In this document: piece by piece, positions 43,415-50,938 of the stretch | How the letters are laid out: every line of letters starts with the position of its first letter | How positions within the stretch are numbered: position 1 is the first letter of the stretch | NCBI GenBank assembly: GCA_021413825.1 | Contig: JAIOPQ010000105.1 | Coordinates: 1-60,003, forward strand | Source of the DNA: Spirochaetia bacterium | GTDB taxonomy: Bacteria > Spirochaetota > Leptospiria > Leptospirales > Leptonemataceae | Length of the DNA: 60,003 nt | Direction: 5' to 3' | Translations under genes and position numbers: made by a program | The notes under the pieces: generated by a model | Database searches by the model: none | Told to the model about the DNA's origin: nothing | Seen by the model: the letters and a program-made list of their open reading frames with translations, nothing else

Positions 43415-45178
43415 GTGCGTTTCATCATCACAATTGCAAAAGCGTTGGTTGTAGCCATCGGCGTAATGTTTCTTTGTCTAAACGTAAGCGTCTCCCGCGA
43501 TGTAGCCCTTGCGTTTGCTGCAGTGGGTTTCTTAGCAGGGCTGGTTGCATGCTTTGTTAGGAATTCACACGTCTCGGCGTTGCTGGCTGGACTTGCGATT
43601 CTAGCATGTGTTACTGGAATTCTATTATTGCGAATTGCGCTGCGCGATCTACCCAGCGAGGCTCCAACTGACTGGTTCAATCTAACTACCACAGGAAAGC
43701 CAATCTATAATCGTAGCATGCTTGCCACTCTCCAGATCGAGAAAAGCGTAACCCCTGGCATTTACCTTGCGAATGCAAGCATTCAAGGAGTTGCCTGGAA
43801 GAAGCGCAGACAATGGTGGTTCGCCAAAAGCGATCCAAGGATTGAGTCGCAGAGATTTCCGGTGCTTCTACTCCTAAAGGGTGCAGACTATTTCCCAGGA
43901 TGCAAAATCGAGGCTCGAGTGTTTGGCCGAGGTGTACCGGAGCAGCTGACAGATTCCTCATTTCACAAATATGCTAAACGACAGGGGGCGACGAGTATGC
44001 TCAGGCTTTCTGCGCGTTATCATGTGATTTCGAGCAGTTGTCCAATTCCAGATCTGCGCGTGCGAATTAGACAGAGCATAACTGAAACCTTAAGGAAGCG
44101 CCTGAATGGTCGCGAACTCGACAGTGCAATGGGATTTATTCTTGGCCAGGCGGGCTACATGGACAAAGACCTGAAGCAACGCGCAACCGAGCTTGGCATC
44201 CTCCATGTATTTGCAGCCAGCGGAATGCATCTGGCCATTTTGTATGCCTTGCTATTGATTCCGGCCGCCGCGCTCCTGGGTAAAAAGCATCCTCTTGCAG
44301 TTTGCATGCCGCTACCATTGTGCGTTGGGTACGTGTGGTTGCTAGATTTCCCCGTTTCACTCTGCCGGGCATTGGTGTTTGTCATGCTGTACGGTCTATC
44401 CTGTGTACTGTGTCGTCGCATAACGTCAAAAGAAACGATTCTAAACTCTGCCATAGTCTTGATGCTCTGGATGCCCTGGGATTTTGCTACTCTCTCCAGC
44501 GCATTATCTTTTGCCGCGGTTGCAGGAATCTTGTATTTCACCACTCCTGCGCTTTCAGTTGTTTCGCTGCGCACAAAGATATTCAGTTTGCTCTGGAAGC
44601 AGAGCGTTGTTACAATTTGCGCAACTATCTGTACCACTCCAATCCTGGTTTTTGCTCTTGGAAATCACTCGTTCATGGGCCCCCTGATTAATTTAGTTTT
44701 AGTCCCACTTACCGATCTGGTCTTGCCCCTGCTATTTCTTGCAACTACATTGGATCTTTTTGGAATTGAAACGATTGCGGGATTTGTATGGCTACTTGCA
44801 AGGCCTGGCATGATTGCATTCGTCAAGATTACGGAATCAATTGCACCTTTCAGTTTCTTTTACAAATACGATTCGATTTTTGCGCTGCCTGTATGCTGTG
44901 CCGCTCTACTGCTTGCTCTGCTCTTCTGGGTACGAAATTCCCGAGAACTGTGCGGACAAGTGTTTCGCTTTGCGCGGGCTACGACCATTCTTCTTGCATT
45001 CATGATTGGACCTGTTGGCGCCCTGGTTGCAGGGGCGATGAGGCCAATTGCCGGCACATTTGTGGGTCAGGGAAGCGATCGCTTTGAAAAAGAACGCAAG
45101 CAGATAGGGGAGGATTTGCTTTCAATCGTGCAGCATGCTTCAGACGATGACAGCCATGGAGAATCTGACGGCAACTGA
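43415..45178 (+). CDS. ComEC/Rec2-family membrane protein lacking the metallo-beta-lactamase domain
   Basis: DNA-uptake-channel-like protein of 587 residues. Three N-terminal hydrophobic segments precede an OB-like region (about 100-200). The competence domain then has ELDSAMGFILGQAGYMDKDLKQRATELGILHVFAASGMHLAIL, whose 'G...LGiLHvfaaSGmHla' is the ComEC core motif, followed by about eight membrane segments. Full-length ComEC proteins have a C-terminal metallo-beta-lactamase domain and 700-800 residues; here the chain ends in a short polar tail, so that nuclease-like domain is absent or encoded elsewhere. The GTG at 43415 is used. The 3' end overlaps rsmA by 44 bases. Confidence 0.82.
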   Translation: MRFIITIAKALVVAIGVMFLCLNVSVSRDVALAFAAVGFLAGLVACFVRNSHVSALLAGLAILACVTGILLLRIALRDLPSEAPTDWFNLTTTGKPIYNRSMLATLQIEKSVTPGIYLANASIQGVAWKKRRQWWFAKSDPRIESQRFPVLLLLKGADYFPGCKIEARVFGRGVPEQLTDSSFHKYAKRQGATSMLRLSARYHVISSSCPIPDLRVRIRQSITETLRKRLNGRELDSAMGFILGQAGYMDKDLKQRATELGILHVFAASGMHLAILYALLLIPAAALLGKKHPLAVCMPLPLCVGYVWLLDFPVSLCRALVFVMLYGLSCVLCRRITSKETILNSAIVLMLWMPWDFATLSSALSFAAVAGILYFTTPALSVVSLRTKIFSLLWKQSVVTICATICTTPILVFALGNHSFMGPLINLVLVPLTDLVLPLLFLATTLDLFGIETIAGFVWLLARPGMIAFVKITESIAPFSFFYKYDSIFALPVCCAALLLALLFWVRNSRELCGQVFRFARATTILLAFMIGPVGALVAGAMRPIAGTFVGQGSDRFEKERKQIGEDLLSIVQHASDDDSHGESDGN

Positions 45179-45995
45179 TGTACGCCGCATTCTGGTTGAA
45201 CAAAATGCAGCGCCAAGCAAGCGTCGCGGCCAGAACTTCCTGATCGATCAGGGGCAGATTCGTATTATTTCGAGTGCCGTTCTGGCCCATTCATCGGCTG
45301 CATATATAGAAATTGGACCAGGACTCGGCGCACTCACCAGACACTTGCTTGTGGCCGGGAAAACAGTTCACGGTATTGAAATAGACCGCGCATTTTGCAG
45401 ATATCTGCGAGATGCTTTCAGCAACACCAGGACCTTCCACCTGATTGAAGGTGATGCGCTTGAGATACTAGCGTCATGGAAAGAGATAAATCCGTTTAAA
45501 GAAGAAGTCTATCTGTGCGGTAATTTACCTTACTCAATCAGTACAGATCTGCTCCGGTCAACAGCGCTAGTTCCCTGGATTCCAGGTGCTGTCTTTCTTA
45601 CCCAGCTGGAATTCGCTGACCGAATTACCACGCCTGCAAGTCTCAGTTCGTTTGCCGTATACATGCGAAATTTTGGGTCCTGGAAACGACTGGCCAGAGT
45701 GGGAAAAGGAGCTTTTTTTCCGGCGCCAACGGTAGACTCTGCTTTGATTGAATTTACTCGAACACCCGTGCAGTGTATCCCGGAGGTACTCGAAAAGATT
45801 CTCAGGTCATCCTTTCAATCAAGGCGCAAGAAACTCAGTAACTCGTGGCGATTGGCTGCGGAGCGCCAGGGTCTGGATATAGAAGTTCTACTTGGTGCTG
45901 CAGAAGAATGCTCCATTGACACGGATTTGCGCGCAGAGGAAATTCTGGATACTAAGTACTACGAACTAACGCGCGCAATGAGTCGGGATGCTTAA
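45135..45995 (+). CDS. rsmA: 16S rRNA (adenine(1518)-N(6)/adenine(1519)-N(6))-dimethyltransferase
   Basis: Ribosome-biogenesis enzyme (KsgA) of 286 residues that dimethylates two adjacent adenosines at the 3' end of 16S rRNA. The KRRGQNFLIDQGQI start, IEIGPGLGALTRHLL SAM-binding motif, GIEIDRAFCRYL, GDALEI and the catalytic motif CGNLPYSISTDLL are all present. FPAPTVDSALIEF and SFQSRRKKLSNSW in the C-terminal part are also typical. Three in-frame ATGs (45135, 45147, 45156) are possible; all lie inside the end of the comEC-like gene, so translation is probably coupled. The stop overlaps the convergent thioesterase gene by four bases (TTAA). Confidence 0.94.
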   Translation: MLQTMTAMENLTATDVRRILVEQNAAPSKRRGQNFLIDQGQIRIISSAVLAHSSAAYIEIGPGLGALTRHLLVAGKTVHGIEIDRAFCRYLRDAFSNTRTFHLIEGDALEILASWKEINPFKEEVYLCGNLPYSISTDLLRSTALVPWIPGAVFLTQLEFADRITTPASLSSFAVYMRNFGSWKRLARVGKGAFFPAPTVDSALIEFTRTPVQCIPEVLEKILRSSFQSRRKKLSNSWRLAAERQGLDIEVLLGAAEECSIDTDLRAEEILDTKYYELTRAMSRDA

Positions 45996-46411
45996 ACCGC
46001 TTCGCGTGCCTTCCGATCCAGATGCGCTTTGTATTGTGGGGTTTCAAAATAGGAATACGGTCTATTATTCATCAAACAAACGAAGGTTACTTTGCAGCGG
46101 ATTGTTTCGAGTTGCATTCCGTTAAGCGGCGCATGGACCGATGCTATGCTTTCTACTGTGATTGAAGATTTTCCAATCTTCAAGATTTTACACGAAATAA
46201 CTACGTTGTCACCGCGACGCGCTGGAGCTTTAAAGTTTACATCATCCATGCTAACTGTTACAAAATCAGCAAAGCCAATTTGATCCATTACATAGAGGGC
46301 TGACGCTTCATCAATCCATGCAAGCATATTGCCGCCGAATAGATTTCCAAAAGCATTTAGATCTTTTTCCATCACCAGGTGACGGGTTACTACTTCAAAC
46401 TCAGATTCCAC
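45992..46411 (-). CDS. Acyl-CoA thioesterase, hotdog fold (YciA/BACH-like)
   Basis: Hydrolyses acyl-CoA to free acid and CoA. The 139 residues fit one hotdog domain: RHLVMEKDLNAFGNLFGGNMLAWIDEASALYVM is the family's substrate and active-site region (N-x-x-G-N-x-F-G-G with an Asp/Glu five residues later), and FADFVTVSMDDVNFKAPARRGDNVVISCKIL is the following strand set. Family members are cytoplasmic hexamers. Here the 'N.N' of the consensus is LNAFGN. It ends overlapping rsmA by four bases and is separate from any fatty-acid operon. Substrate length is unknown. Confidence 0.88.
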   Translation of the reverse strand: MESEFEVVTRHLVMEKDLNAFGNLFGGNMLAWIDEASALYVMDQIGFADFVTVSMDDVNFKAPARRGDNVVISCKILKIGKSSITVESIASVHAPLNGMQLETIRCKVTFVCLMNNRPYSYFETPQYKAHLDRKAREAV

Positions 46412-46490
46412 AATTCATCGCAGACCAGGCAGCGCTGCTGTCATCTGAAAAACAAACGATCCCTTGAACTTACCTTGTCCGCGTAGAAAA

Positions 46491-47306
46491 TCACAAATGA
46501 AATTTCTGCATGTTGCAGGCAAACAACGCTACAGGAGGGCGGCCGAGGCAAACCTGAAAATGCCCATTTGTGACTTCCCATTCCTTAAACTTTTGCACGC
46601 TGTGACGAATTGCATATTCTGCAGCCAGGCGGTGATAGTCCATGCCACCACCCAGGGGAACAAGCGTGGCGCCGCGTGGACTGCGTCTTGTATCCTTGTT
46701 CAGGCATCCGTGCGTTGCTCCCGGAATGAAGTGGCTCCAGTTGCTTTCCGGATTGAAGAAACACAAAAATCCAAGCTCAGGATTTCCGTTGATAGGATCC
46801 GGATACACGCCAGTTTGTAAATCATGTGGAGGAGGAATGTCTTTGAATTCTTCAATGGGCGCCAGGATCATACTGATGCTCATTATTTCCACCCAGTTGC
46901 TGTGGGAGTAAAAATCTTGAACAATGTGTAAAGCTTGCCCCATGCGTTGCAGCCCTTCTACGCTCGTAGCGGAGTTTCTGGATTCCAGCTCCAGCTCGTC
47001 GAGCTTGTATGAACATCCCGCTATATTGTTGTTATCGCAATGATACATATCCTGGCCAGAATGGTAGGAGCTGTCGCTTACAACTGCCGATTGAGCGATC
47101 AGTTCCTCACAGATTGGGTTCACAAAAACATCGTGTTCTTGCATGTAGCGTTCGAGTGCAAGGCGGGTAATGACCTGGTGATCGTACGGGCCCGACCCTC
47201 CGAATGCTTCAATTTGCTTCTGGCTATGTGCGGTTAAGAACAATAGAACAATAGTAACGCGGACAATCCATGTTCGATACGAGCCGTGCAGGAAAGAGAA
47301 GGTCAT
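46491..47306 (-). CDS. Secreted zinc-dependent phospholipase C/Het-C-like protein
   Basis: Protein of 271 residues with a hydrophobic N-terminus (TWIVRVTIVLLFLTA) acting as signal peptide. Near the new N-terminus is GPYDHQVITRLAL, and later LQRMGQALHIVQDFYSHSNWVEIM. The 'LG.aLH.vQDfySHSNWvE' segment is the zinc-ligand core of bacterial phospholipase C, Het-C and related nuclease/lipase folds. Six or more Cys suggest disulfides in the periplasm. The region after about 170 (CFFNPESNWSHFIPGATHGCLNKD) contains further candidate His ligands. Function as phospholipase or nuclease is an inference. The start at 47306 is the first ATG of the frame. Confidence 0.55.
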   Translation of the reverse strand: MTFSFLHGSYRTWIVRVTIVLLFLTAHSQKQIEAFGGSGPYDHQVITRLALERYMQEHDVFVNPICEELIAQSAVVSDSSYHSGQDMYHCDNNNIAGCSYKLDELELESRNSATSVEGLQRMGQALHIVQDFYSHSNWVEIMSISMILAPIEEFKDIPPPHDLQTGVYPDPINGNPELGFLCFFNPESNWSHFIPGATHGCLNKDTRRSPRGATLVPLGGGMDYHRLAAEYAIRHSVQKFKEWEVTNGHFQVCLGRPPVALFACNMQKFHL

Positions 47307-47336
47307 CTGTAAATCAAATACGCCAGGGGCACATCG

Positions 47337-47768
47337 TCACGAGTTTTTGCCGGGCCCGGTTACATCGCTGAGCGAGTGACCCGTGCGGGCAAGCAGAATG
47401 CGCAGGTACTCCCGATCCTTAAGGCCTGGATGAGGCAGGGTCAGGTTCTCTGTGTTTGAGACTTCGTTCGCGTACGCCAAAATATCGATGTCGATTTCAC
47501 GAGGGCCGTAGCGCACACTGGCCCGTCTTCCCAGTTCATTCTCAGTTCGCTTTACAAAATCCAGGAGTTCCAGGGGAGAAAAAACCGTATCTATCTTAAG
47601 AACGGCGTTTAGAAAGTCTGGTTGATCTTCTAATAGAAGAGGACTGGTCTGGAGGTTATCTGAATCGGCAAGAATTCTGATTCCGGATTTCAAAATGGCC
47701 TTTCTTGCGGCATCCAGGAATCCCTCTCTGTCTCCCAGATTTGAGCCAAGTGCCAGAAATGCAATCAT
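47337..47768 (-). CDS. folK: 2-amino-4-hydroxy-6-hydroxymethyldihydropteridine diphosphokinase
   Basis: Folate-pathway enzyme of 143 residues that transfers pyrophosphate from ATP to the pterin. IAFLALGSNLGDREGFLDAARKAI is the family start, with TSPLL for pterin binding, ELGRRASVRYGPREIDIDILAY for ATP and magnesium, and LTLPHPGLKDREYLRILLA near the end. The ATG at 47768 is chosen because it gives this start; the open frame upstream to 47879 is made of the repeat at 47799-47891. The sequence just before the ATG (AGGAGCG, CAGAGGTCGCAGG) is itself repeat-like and may supply the ribosome-binding site. The DnaC-like gene is upstream on the same strand. Confidence 0.93.
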   Translation of the reverse strand: MIAFLALGSNLGDREGFLDAARKAILKSGIRILADSDNLQTSPLLLEDQPDFLNAVLKIDTVFSPLELLDFVKRTENELGRRASVRYGPREIDIDILAYANEVSNTENLTLPHPGLKDREYLRILLARTGHSLSDVTGPGKNS

Positions 47769-47773
47769 CGCTC

Positions 47774-47891
47774 CTGCGACCTCTGCTGGTTTTGCTGCCT
47801 GCAAACCCAGGTGCGCACATCGCCCTTCGGCACGGTGTTCCGGGCCTCGGGGCGCGGTGAAGCCGCTCGATGTGCGCACCTGGACTTGCAG
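47774..47891. repeat. GC-rich inverted repeat between the DnaC-like gene and folK, with an abutting word-like repeat
   Basis: The arms at 47799-47822 (CTGCAAACCCAGGTGCGCAC, then ATCG) and 47868-47891 are reverse complements at 22 of 24 positions, including a perfect 16-base core CCAGGTGCGCACATCG. The 45-base centre is GC-rich (CCTTCGGCACGG, GGGCCTCGGGGCGCGG). Next to the left arm, 47774-47786 reads CTGCGACCTCTGC, identical to 4518-4530 in the repeat at 4.4 kb. The transcript would form a long stable hairpin. It looks like a miniature inverted-repeat element rather than a terminator. Confidence 0.65.
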
Positions 47892-47930
47892 GACAAATCA
47901 GTGTTGGTCTGGTCGCTCACGGGTTTATAG

Positions 47931-47949
47931 ATGCTGGGCCGGCCAGCAT
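47931..47949. terminator. ATGCTGG/CCAGCAT hairpin downstream of the DnaC-like gene
   Basis: Seven-base perfect arms around a GCCGG centre, about 25 bases after the minus-strand stop. It is followed on the minus strand by CTATAAACC, with no clear T tract, so termination is uncertain. Confidence 0.35.
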
Positions 47950-47972
47950 GTTTATTAACCGATAGCATTGCA

Positions 47973-48824
47973 TTAAAGCGCATGCCTGAGTCTATGATCA
48001 GGGCTATCCAGATGCACCTCGCGGCACATTTCGCGCAAACGAGACGTTACACGACCTTGTGCGATTTCTTTGAATGAGTCCATAGGATCGTTTGAAGTGA
48101 TAATGGTCAGACGATTGTAATCGTATCTTGAATCGATTATGTCATAAATAAGCTGGCTCTCAAATCCAGTCATAGCTTTGACTCCCAGATCATCGATTAC
48201 AAGTACCGGTATTTCAGCCAGTTCCTCTTCGATGCGTCTGCCTTCGCCATACAATTCCGAGTTAGTATTAAACGTACTTTTGACCTTGCCCAACACATCA
48301 CGGTGAACTTTGGCAAATAAGGCTGGTTTCCTATAGAGACGAATGATCTCGTTTAGAACCAGACAGGCCAGGTGTGTCTTTCCAGAGCCTGGAGGGCCGT
48401 GCAGGAACAGGCCATAGGCATCCCCCTTGCCCAGGGTGTTGATTGTGCCCATTGCATTATCGAGCGCCATCAAGGCAGACTCGTCGCCGCGCTGCTCAGC
48501 CTGGTCCATAGCTGGCGCCAGGTAGTTGCCCAGGTATCGGGGTGGGATCCTGGCGGCCTCAGTCAAACGGCGAATCCGCTCAATTGCATGCCTGGCCGGC
48601 TTGGCCGGGCAGGGGACTATGCAGTTTCTCACCTCATCGTAGTATTCATACGGCGGTTCGGGCGCCTTTACGAGGGCTTCCAGGCAACGACATAGCTCAA
48701 AATCACCTGTCTTCCTGCCCCCACCCTGCGGATCAAAGACCAGTCCCAGGCCCCGACAGGTCGGACAGGCCGGATCTGACAGCTTGATGGCGTACATTTC
48801 GAGCCGATCGGCTACTGTAGACAT
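47973..48824 (-). CDS. DnaC/IstB-like AAA+ ATPase (probable replicative helicase loader)
   Basis: ATPase of 283 residues. The N-terminus has a zinc-finger-like CPTCRGLGLVF...CRC and a further C-x-x-x-C in NCIVPCPAKP. The AAA+ core has Walker A GPPGSGKTH, Walker B VLVIDDLG, sensor-1 TIITSN and an arginine-finger region VTSRLREM. DnaC and IstB ATPases share this layout; no IS21 transposase is nearby, so a helicase-loader role is favoured. The ATG at 48824 is chosen; a TTG at 48848 would extend the frame by eight residues. It diverges from the FcpA-like gene, with about 135 bases between starts. Confidence 0.75.
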   Translation of the reverse strand: MSTVADRLEMYAIKLSDPACPTCRGLGLVFDPQGGGRKTGDFELCRCLEALVKAPEPPYEYYDEVRNCIVPCPAKPARHAIERIRRLTEAARIPPRYLGNYLAPAMDQAEQRGDESALMALDNAMGTINTLGKGDAYGLFLHGPPGSGKTHLACLVLNEIIRLYRKPALFAKVHRDVLGKVKSTFNTNSELYGEGRRIEEELAEIPVLVIDDLGVKAMTGFESQLIYDIIDSRYDYNRLTIITSNDPMDSFKEIAQGRVTSRLREMCREVHLDSPDHRLRHAL

Positions 48825-48904
48825 TCCATTGGCCAAAATGACCCCCAAAAATTGCTAAATCGCTGAATAATTTCCACGTTACAGTTGATTCATCAGCGGG
48901 GTTG

Positions 48905-48934
48905 CCCGATAGGTTACATGATCGGGAAACCCGA
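48905..48934 (+). promoter_or_regulatory. Two competing hairpins in the leader of the FcpA-like gene
   Basis: CCCGAT (48905-48910) can pair with ATCGGG (48921-48926), and TCGGG (48922-48926) can instead pair with CCCGA (48930-48934). The shared strand makes the two stems mutually exclusive. They lie 30-55 bases before the ATG at 48962. If transcribed, the region could act as a leader switch. If not, the arms may be operator halves. Confidence 0.35.
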
Positions 48935-48961
48935 GATTCCTATATTCATGAAGGTGCGACC

Positions 48962-49915
48962 ATGACAAAGAGAATTTTATCAATTCTTTGTATCCTGGCC
49001 TTTCCAGTTGCCCTGTTTTCACAGGCACAACCGGCAGGTCAACCAGCAGCTCAGCCAACGGCTCAGCCCGCTGCAACTGACAATCAATCGGAGCCAGCAA
49101 ACCTGGCCAATCCAACTCCGTACGAGCCAACCCCTGGGGAACTCGTCACAGAGGAAATCAACGAGGCAGAGTTATCTCCGGAGCAACGTGAAGTTCGCGA
49201 CCGTAACCTGCGCGCTGAAGAAATCTGGAAGAACGCAGACTACCGCGATTACAACCGTGCGTTTGCCGAACTACACCAGCTCTCAAAAGCATTCGCCAAC
49301 AACAAGTACAGACTTGCGCTGTCTTCCTATCAGTCCGGCGTAAACACGATCATCAAAATGCGTGATGAAGTGGAACTCTACCGGAAAGAATCGGCCGAGA
49401 CAAAACGTCTTAATGAAAAATGGTACTGGCAGATTGTGGACCGTAAAGCAAAAGAAGAGCGTGTACTCTCAAACATGAGACGCACAGCTAAACTGGAAGC
49501 TGTTACTTACTTCACAAGAGCGATCAATCACCTTGATGAAATCAAGAACCCTGACCTTCGCGAGAAACCAGCGTTCAAGAAACTCCTGGCTGCTGTGTAT
49601 CGCAACTGGATCATGTATCAATTCGATCTTGGCAACCTACCACAGACTATTCCAATTCTCGAGCTCTACATCGAAATCGATCAGAACGAGAAAGAATACC
49701 CTGCACACAAATACCTTGCGCAAGCATACTCCTTCCAGGAGAACATGATTCGCAAATACGGTGTGGGCACAGAAGATCAAATGTTCCGCTTCCGTTACAA
49801 GAAGAACGTTCACTTACTCCGCGCTACCGAACTGAAGTATGGTAAGGAATCTGCAGAGTATAAGCATGTAGTGAATCTTGTAAACAGAGACGAGATAATC
49901 TCGGTTCAACCCTGA
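48962..49915 (+). CDS. FcpA-like flagellar-coiling/sheath protein (candidate)
   Basis: Secreted, almost fully helical protein of 317 residues with a signal peptide ([22 protein letters not shown]) and an Ala/Gln/Pro-rich linker ([17 protein letters not shown]). The mature part begins [40 protein letters not shown] and continues in long charged helices. Length, composition and secretion match FcpA, the periplasmic-flagellum sheath protein that gives Leptospira its hooked ends; this is a memory-based assignment. Strong codon bias (GAA, CGT and AAC rich), AAGGTG before the ATG and a strong terminator 25 bases after the stop indicate a highly expressed gene, as FcpA is. The in-frame upstream ATG at 48902 lies in the leader hairpins and is not used here. 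Confidence 0.6.
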   Translation: MTKRILSILCILAFPVALFSQAQPAGQPAAQPTAQPAATDNQSEPANLANPTPYEPTPGELVTEEINEAELSPEQREVRDRNLRAEEIWKNADYRDYNRAFAELHQLSKAFANNKYRLALSSYQSGVNTIIKMRDEVELYRKESAETKRLNEKWYWQIVDRKAKEERVLSNMRRTAKLEAVTYFTRAINHLDEIKNPDLREKPAFKKLLAAVYRNWIMYQFDLGNLPQTIPILELYIEIDQNEKEYPAHKYLAQAYSFQENMIRKYGVGTEDQMFRFRYKKNVHLLRATELKYGKESAEYKHVVNLVNRDEIISVQP

Positions 49916-49940
49916 TCAATAGAGCACTTTCTTGAATGTA

Positions 49941-49967
49941 AAACCCGGCTTCGCAGCCGGGTTTTTT
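49941..49967 (+). terminator. Strong intrinsic terminator after the FcpA-like gene
   Basis: AAACCCGGCT and AGCCGGGTTT pair perfectly (ten base pairs) around a TCGC loop and run into six T residues. This is the clearest terminator in the window. Confidence 0.92.
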
Positions 49968-50060
49968 GTTGTCAATTTGCGGTGGAGATCTCCCCGTCCG
50001 ACTACCCTGGTGCAGCTAAGTATTTGTGCGTATGGCGTGCTGCGTTTAACGATATGTTAG

Positions 50061-50918
50061 GTGTACCGTTTCTATTTTTATTTGATGTATCAAATAATTT
50101 GTGATAGGCGAACCATTAATCGCGTATCTCCATTGGTCGTGATCGCTTCAAGGAAGAGAATCCTGATTGTGGATGATGAGCCGGATGTACTTGAAATGTT
50201 CTCAGCGTTTCTTACCAGGAAGGGGTACGTGACGCACCGCGCAGCAAATGCGCTGGAGGCTTTGCGCATAGTCAAGAGGGATGAGGTGGATTTAGTTCTG
50301 ACTGACTATCACATGCCGGAAATGACGGGGATGGATCTATTGATCGAAGCACGTCGTATTGCGCCTACTATTCCAGTGATTCTCATGAGTGGACTTGCGG
50401 ATATGCGCACGGCTACGGAAGCCCTGCGTGAGCAGGCGTTTGATTTCTTACAAAAACCCATTGAATCCGCAGACTTGCTGAAGACGCTTGAGCTGGCCCT
50501 TAAACGCCACGAGGAACTCGCTGCTACAAAAAACGAGACAGAATCTGGACGGGGTGTTGGTCCTATCTTCTGTTCCCGCTATTCTGAAGATCCGTCGATA
50601 ACTGTACTCGAACTCAACCGTCCTCTGGATGAGTATTCAGAAAAGGCATTTGAAAGTGCGATTCATCGCCTTATGACGGATGGAGAAATTCAGAAGTCAA
50701 TTGCGCTGGGTCTTCGAAACGTTACCTATATAAACAATGTCGGGCTTAATTTCTTGCTTAGAGCCTTTACCGATTGGAAGGCCACCGGTTACACCGTTGT
50801 TCTGACCCATCTTTCGGGTCCCGTTTATAAATATCTAAAAATGCTCGGGTATCTTGAATATTTTCCAAATACTTTAACTGTCCAGGACTCTCTGACCTTT
50901 TTTCCTTCGCGTAATTAG
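50061..50918 (+). CDS. Response regulator fused to an STAS (anti-sigma-factor-antagonist-like) domain
   Basis: Cytoplasmic protein of up to 285 residues. A receiver domain (about 32-150) has DDE at 38-40, acceptor Asp82 in LVLTDYHMPEMTG and Lys132 in FLQKPIE. A linker (150-175) leads to an STAS domain (about 178-280; ITVLELNRPLDEYSEKAFESAIHRL...NVTYINNVGLNFLLRAF). At the site where SpoIIAA-like antagonists have a phosphorylatable Ser (IDSSGL), this protein has Ile-Asn-Asn-Val-Gly-Leu. Phosphorylation of the STAS domain is thus unlikely; control may come from the receiver instead. The start is uncertain (GTG 50061, ATG 50085 or GTG 50139). It is followed by a PAS-histidine kinase gene, a likely partner. 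Confidence 0.85.
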   Translation: MYRFYFYLMYQIICDRRTINRVSPLVVIASRKRILIVDDEPDVLEMFSAFLTRKGYVTHRAANALEALRIVKRDEVDLVLTDYHMPEMTGMDLLIEARRIAPTIPVILMSGLADMRTATEALREQAFDFLQKPIESADLLKTLELALKRHEELAATKNETESGRGVGPIFCSRYSEDPSITVLELNRPLDEYSEKAFESAIHRLMTDGEIQKSIALGLRNVTYINNVGLNFLLRAFTDWKATGYTVVLTHLSGPVYKYLKMLGYLEYFPNTLTVQDSLTFFPSRN

Positions 50919-50938
50919 CTACATCGGCGGTGTTTGAC

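Noticed and set aside
47811..47880. Segment with complementary ends that could look like a tRNA acceptor stem
   Set aside because: No anticodon arm, no T-loop consensus and the pairing belongs to the longer 24-base-arm inverted repeat.
47695..47983. Open frames on both strands across the folK upstream region
   Set aside because: They are made mostly of the inverted repeat and give no protein-like composition; folK itself starts at 47768.
47973..48824. IstB helper ATPase of an IS21-type element
   Set aside because: No IstA transposase or IS21 terminal repeats are nearby, and the N-terminal zinc-finger-like region fits helicase loaders better.
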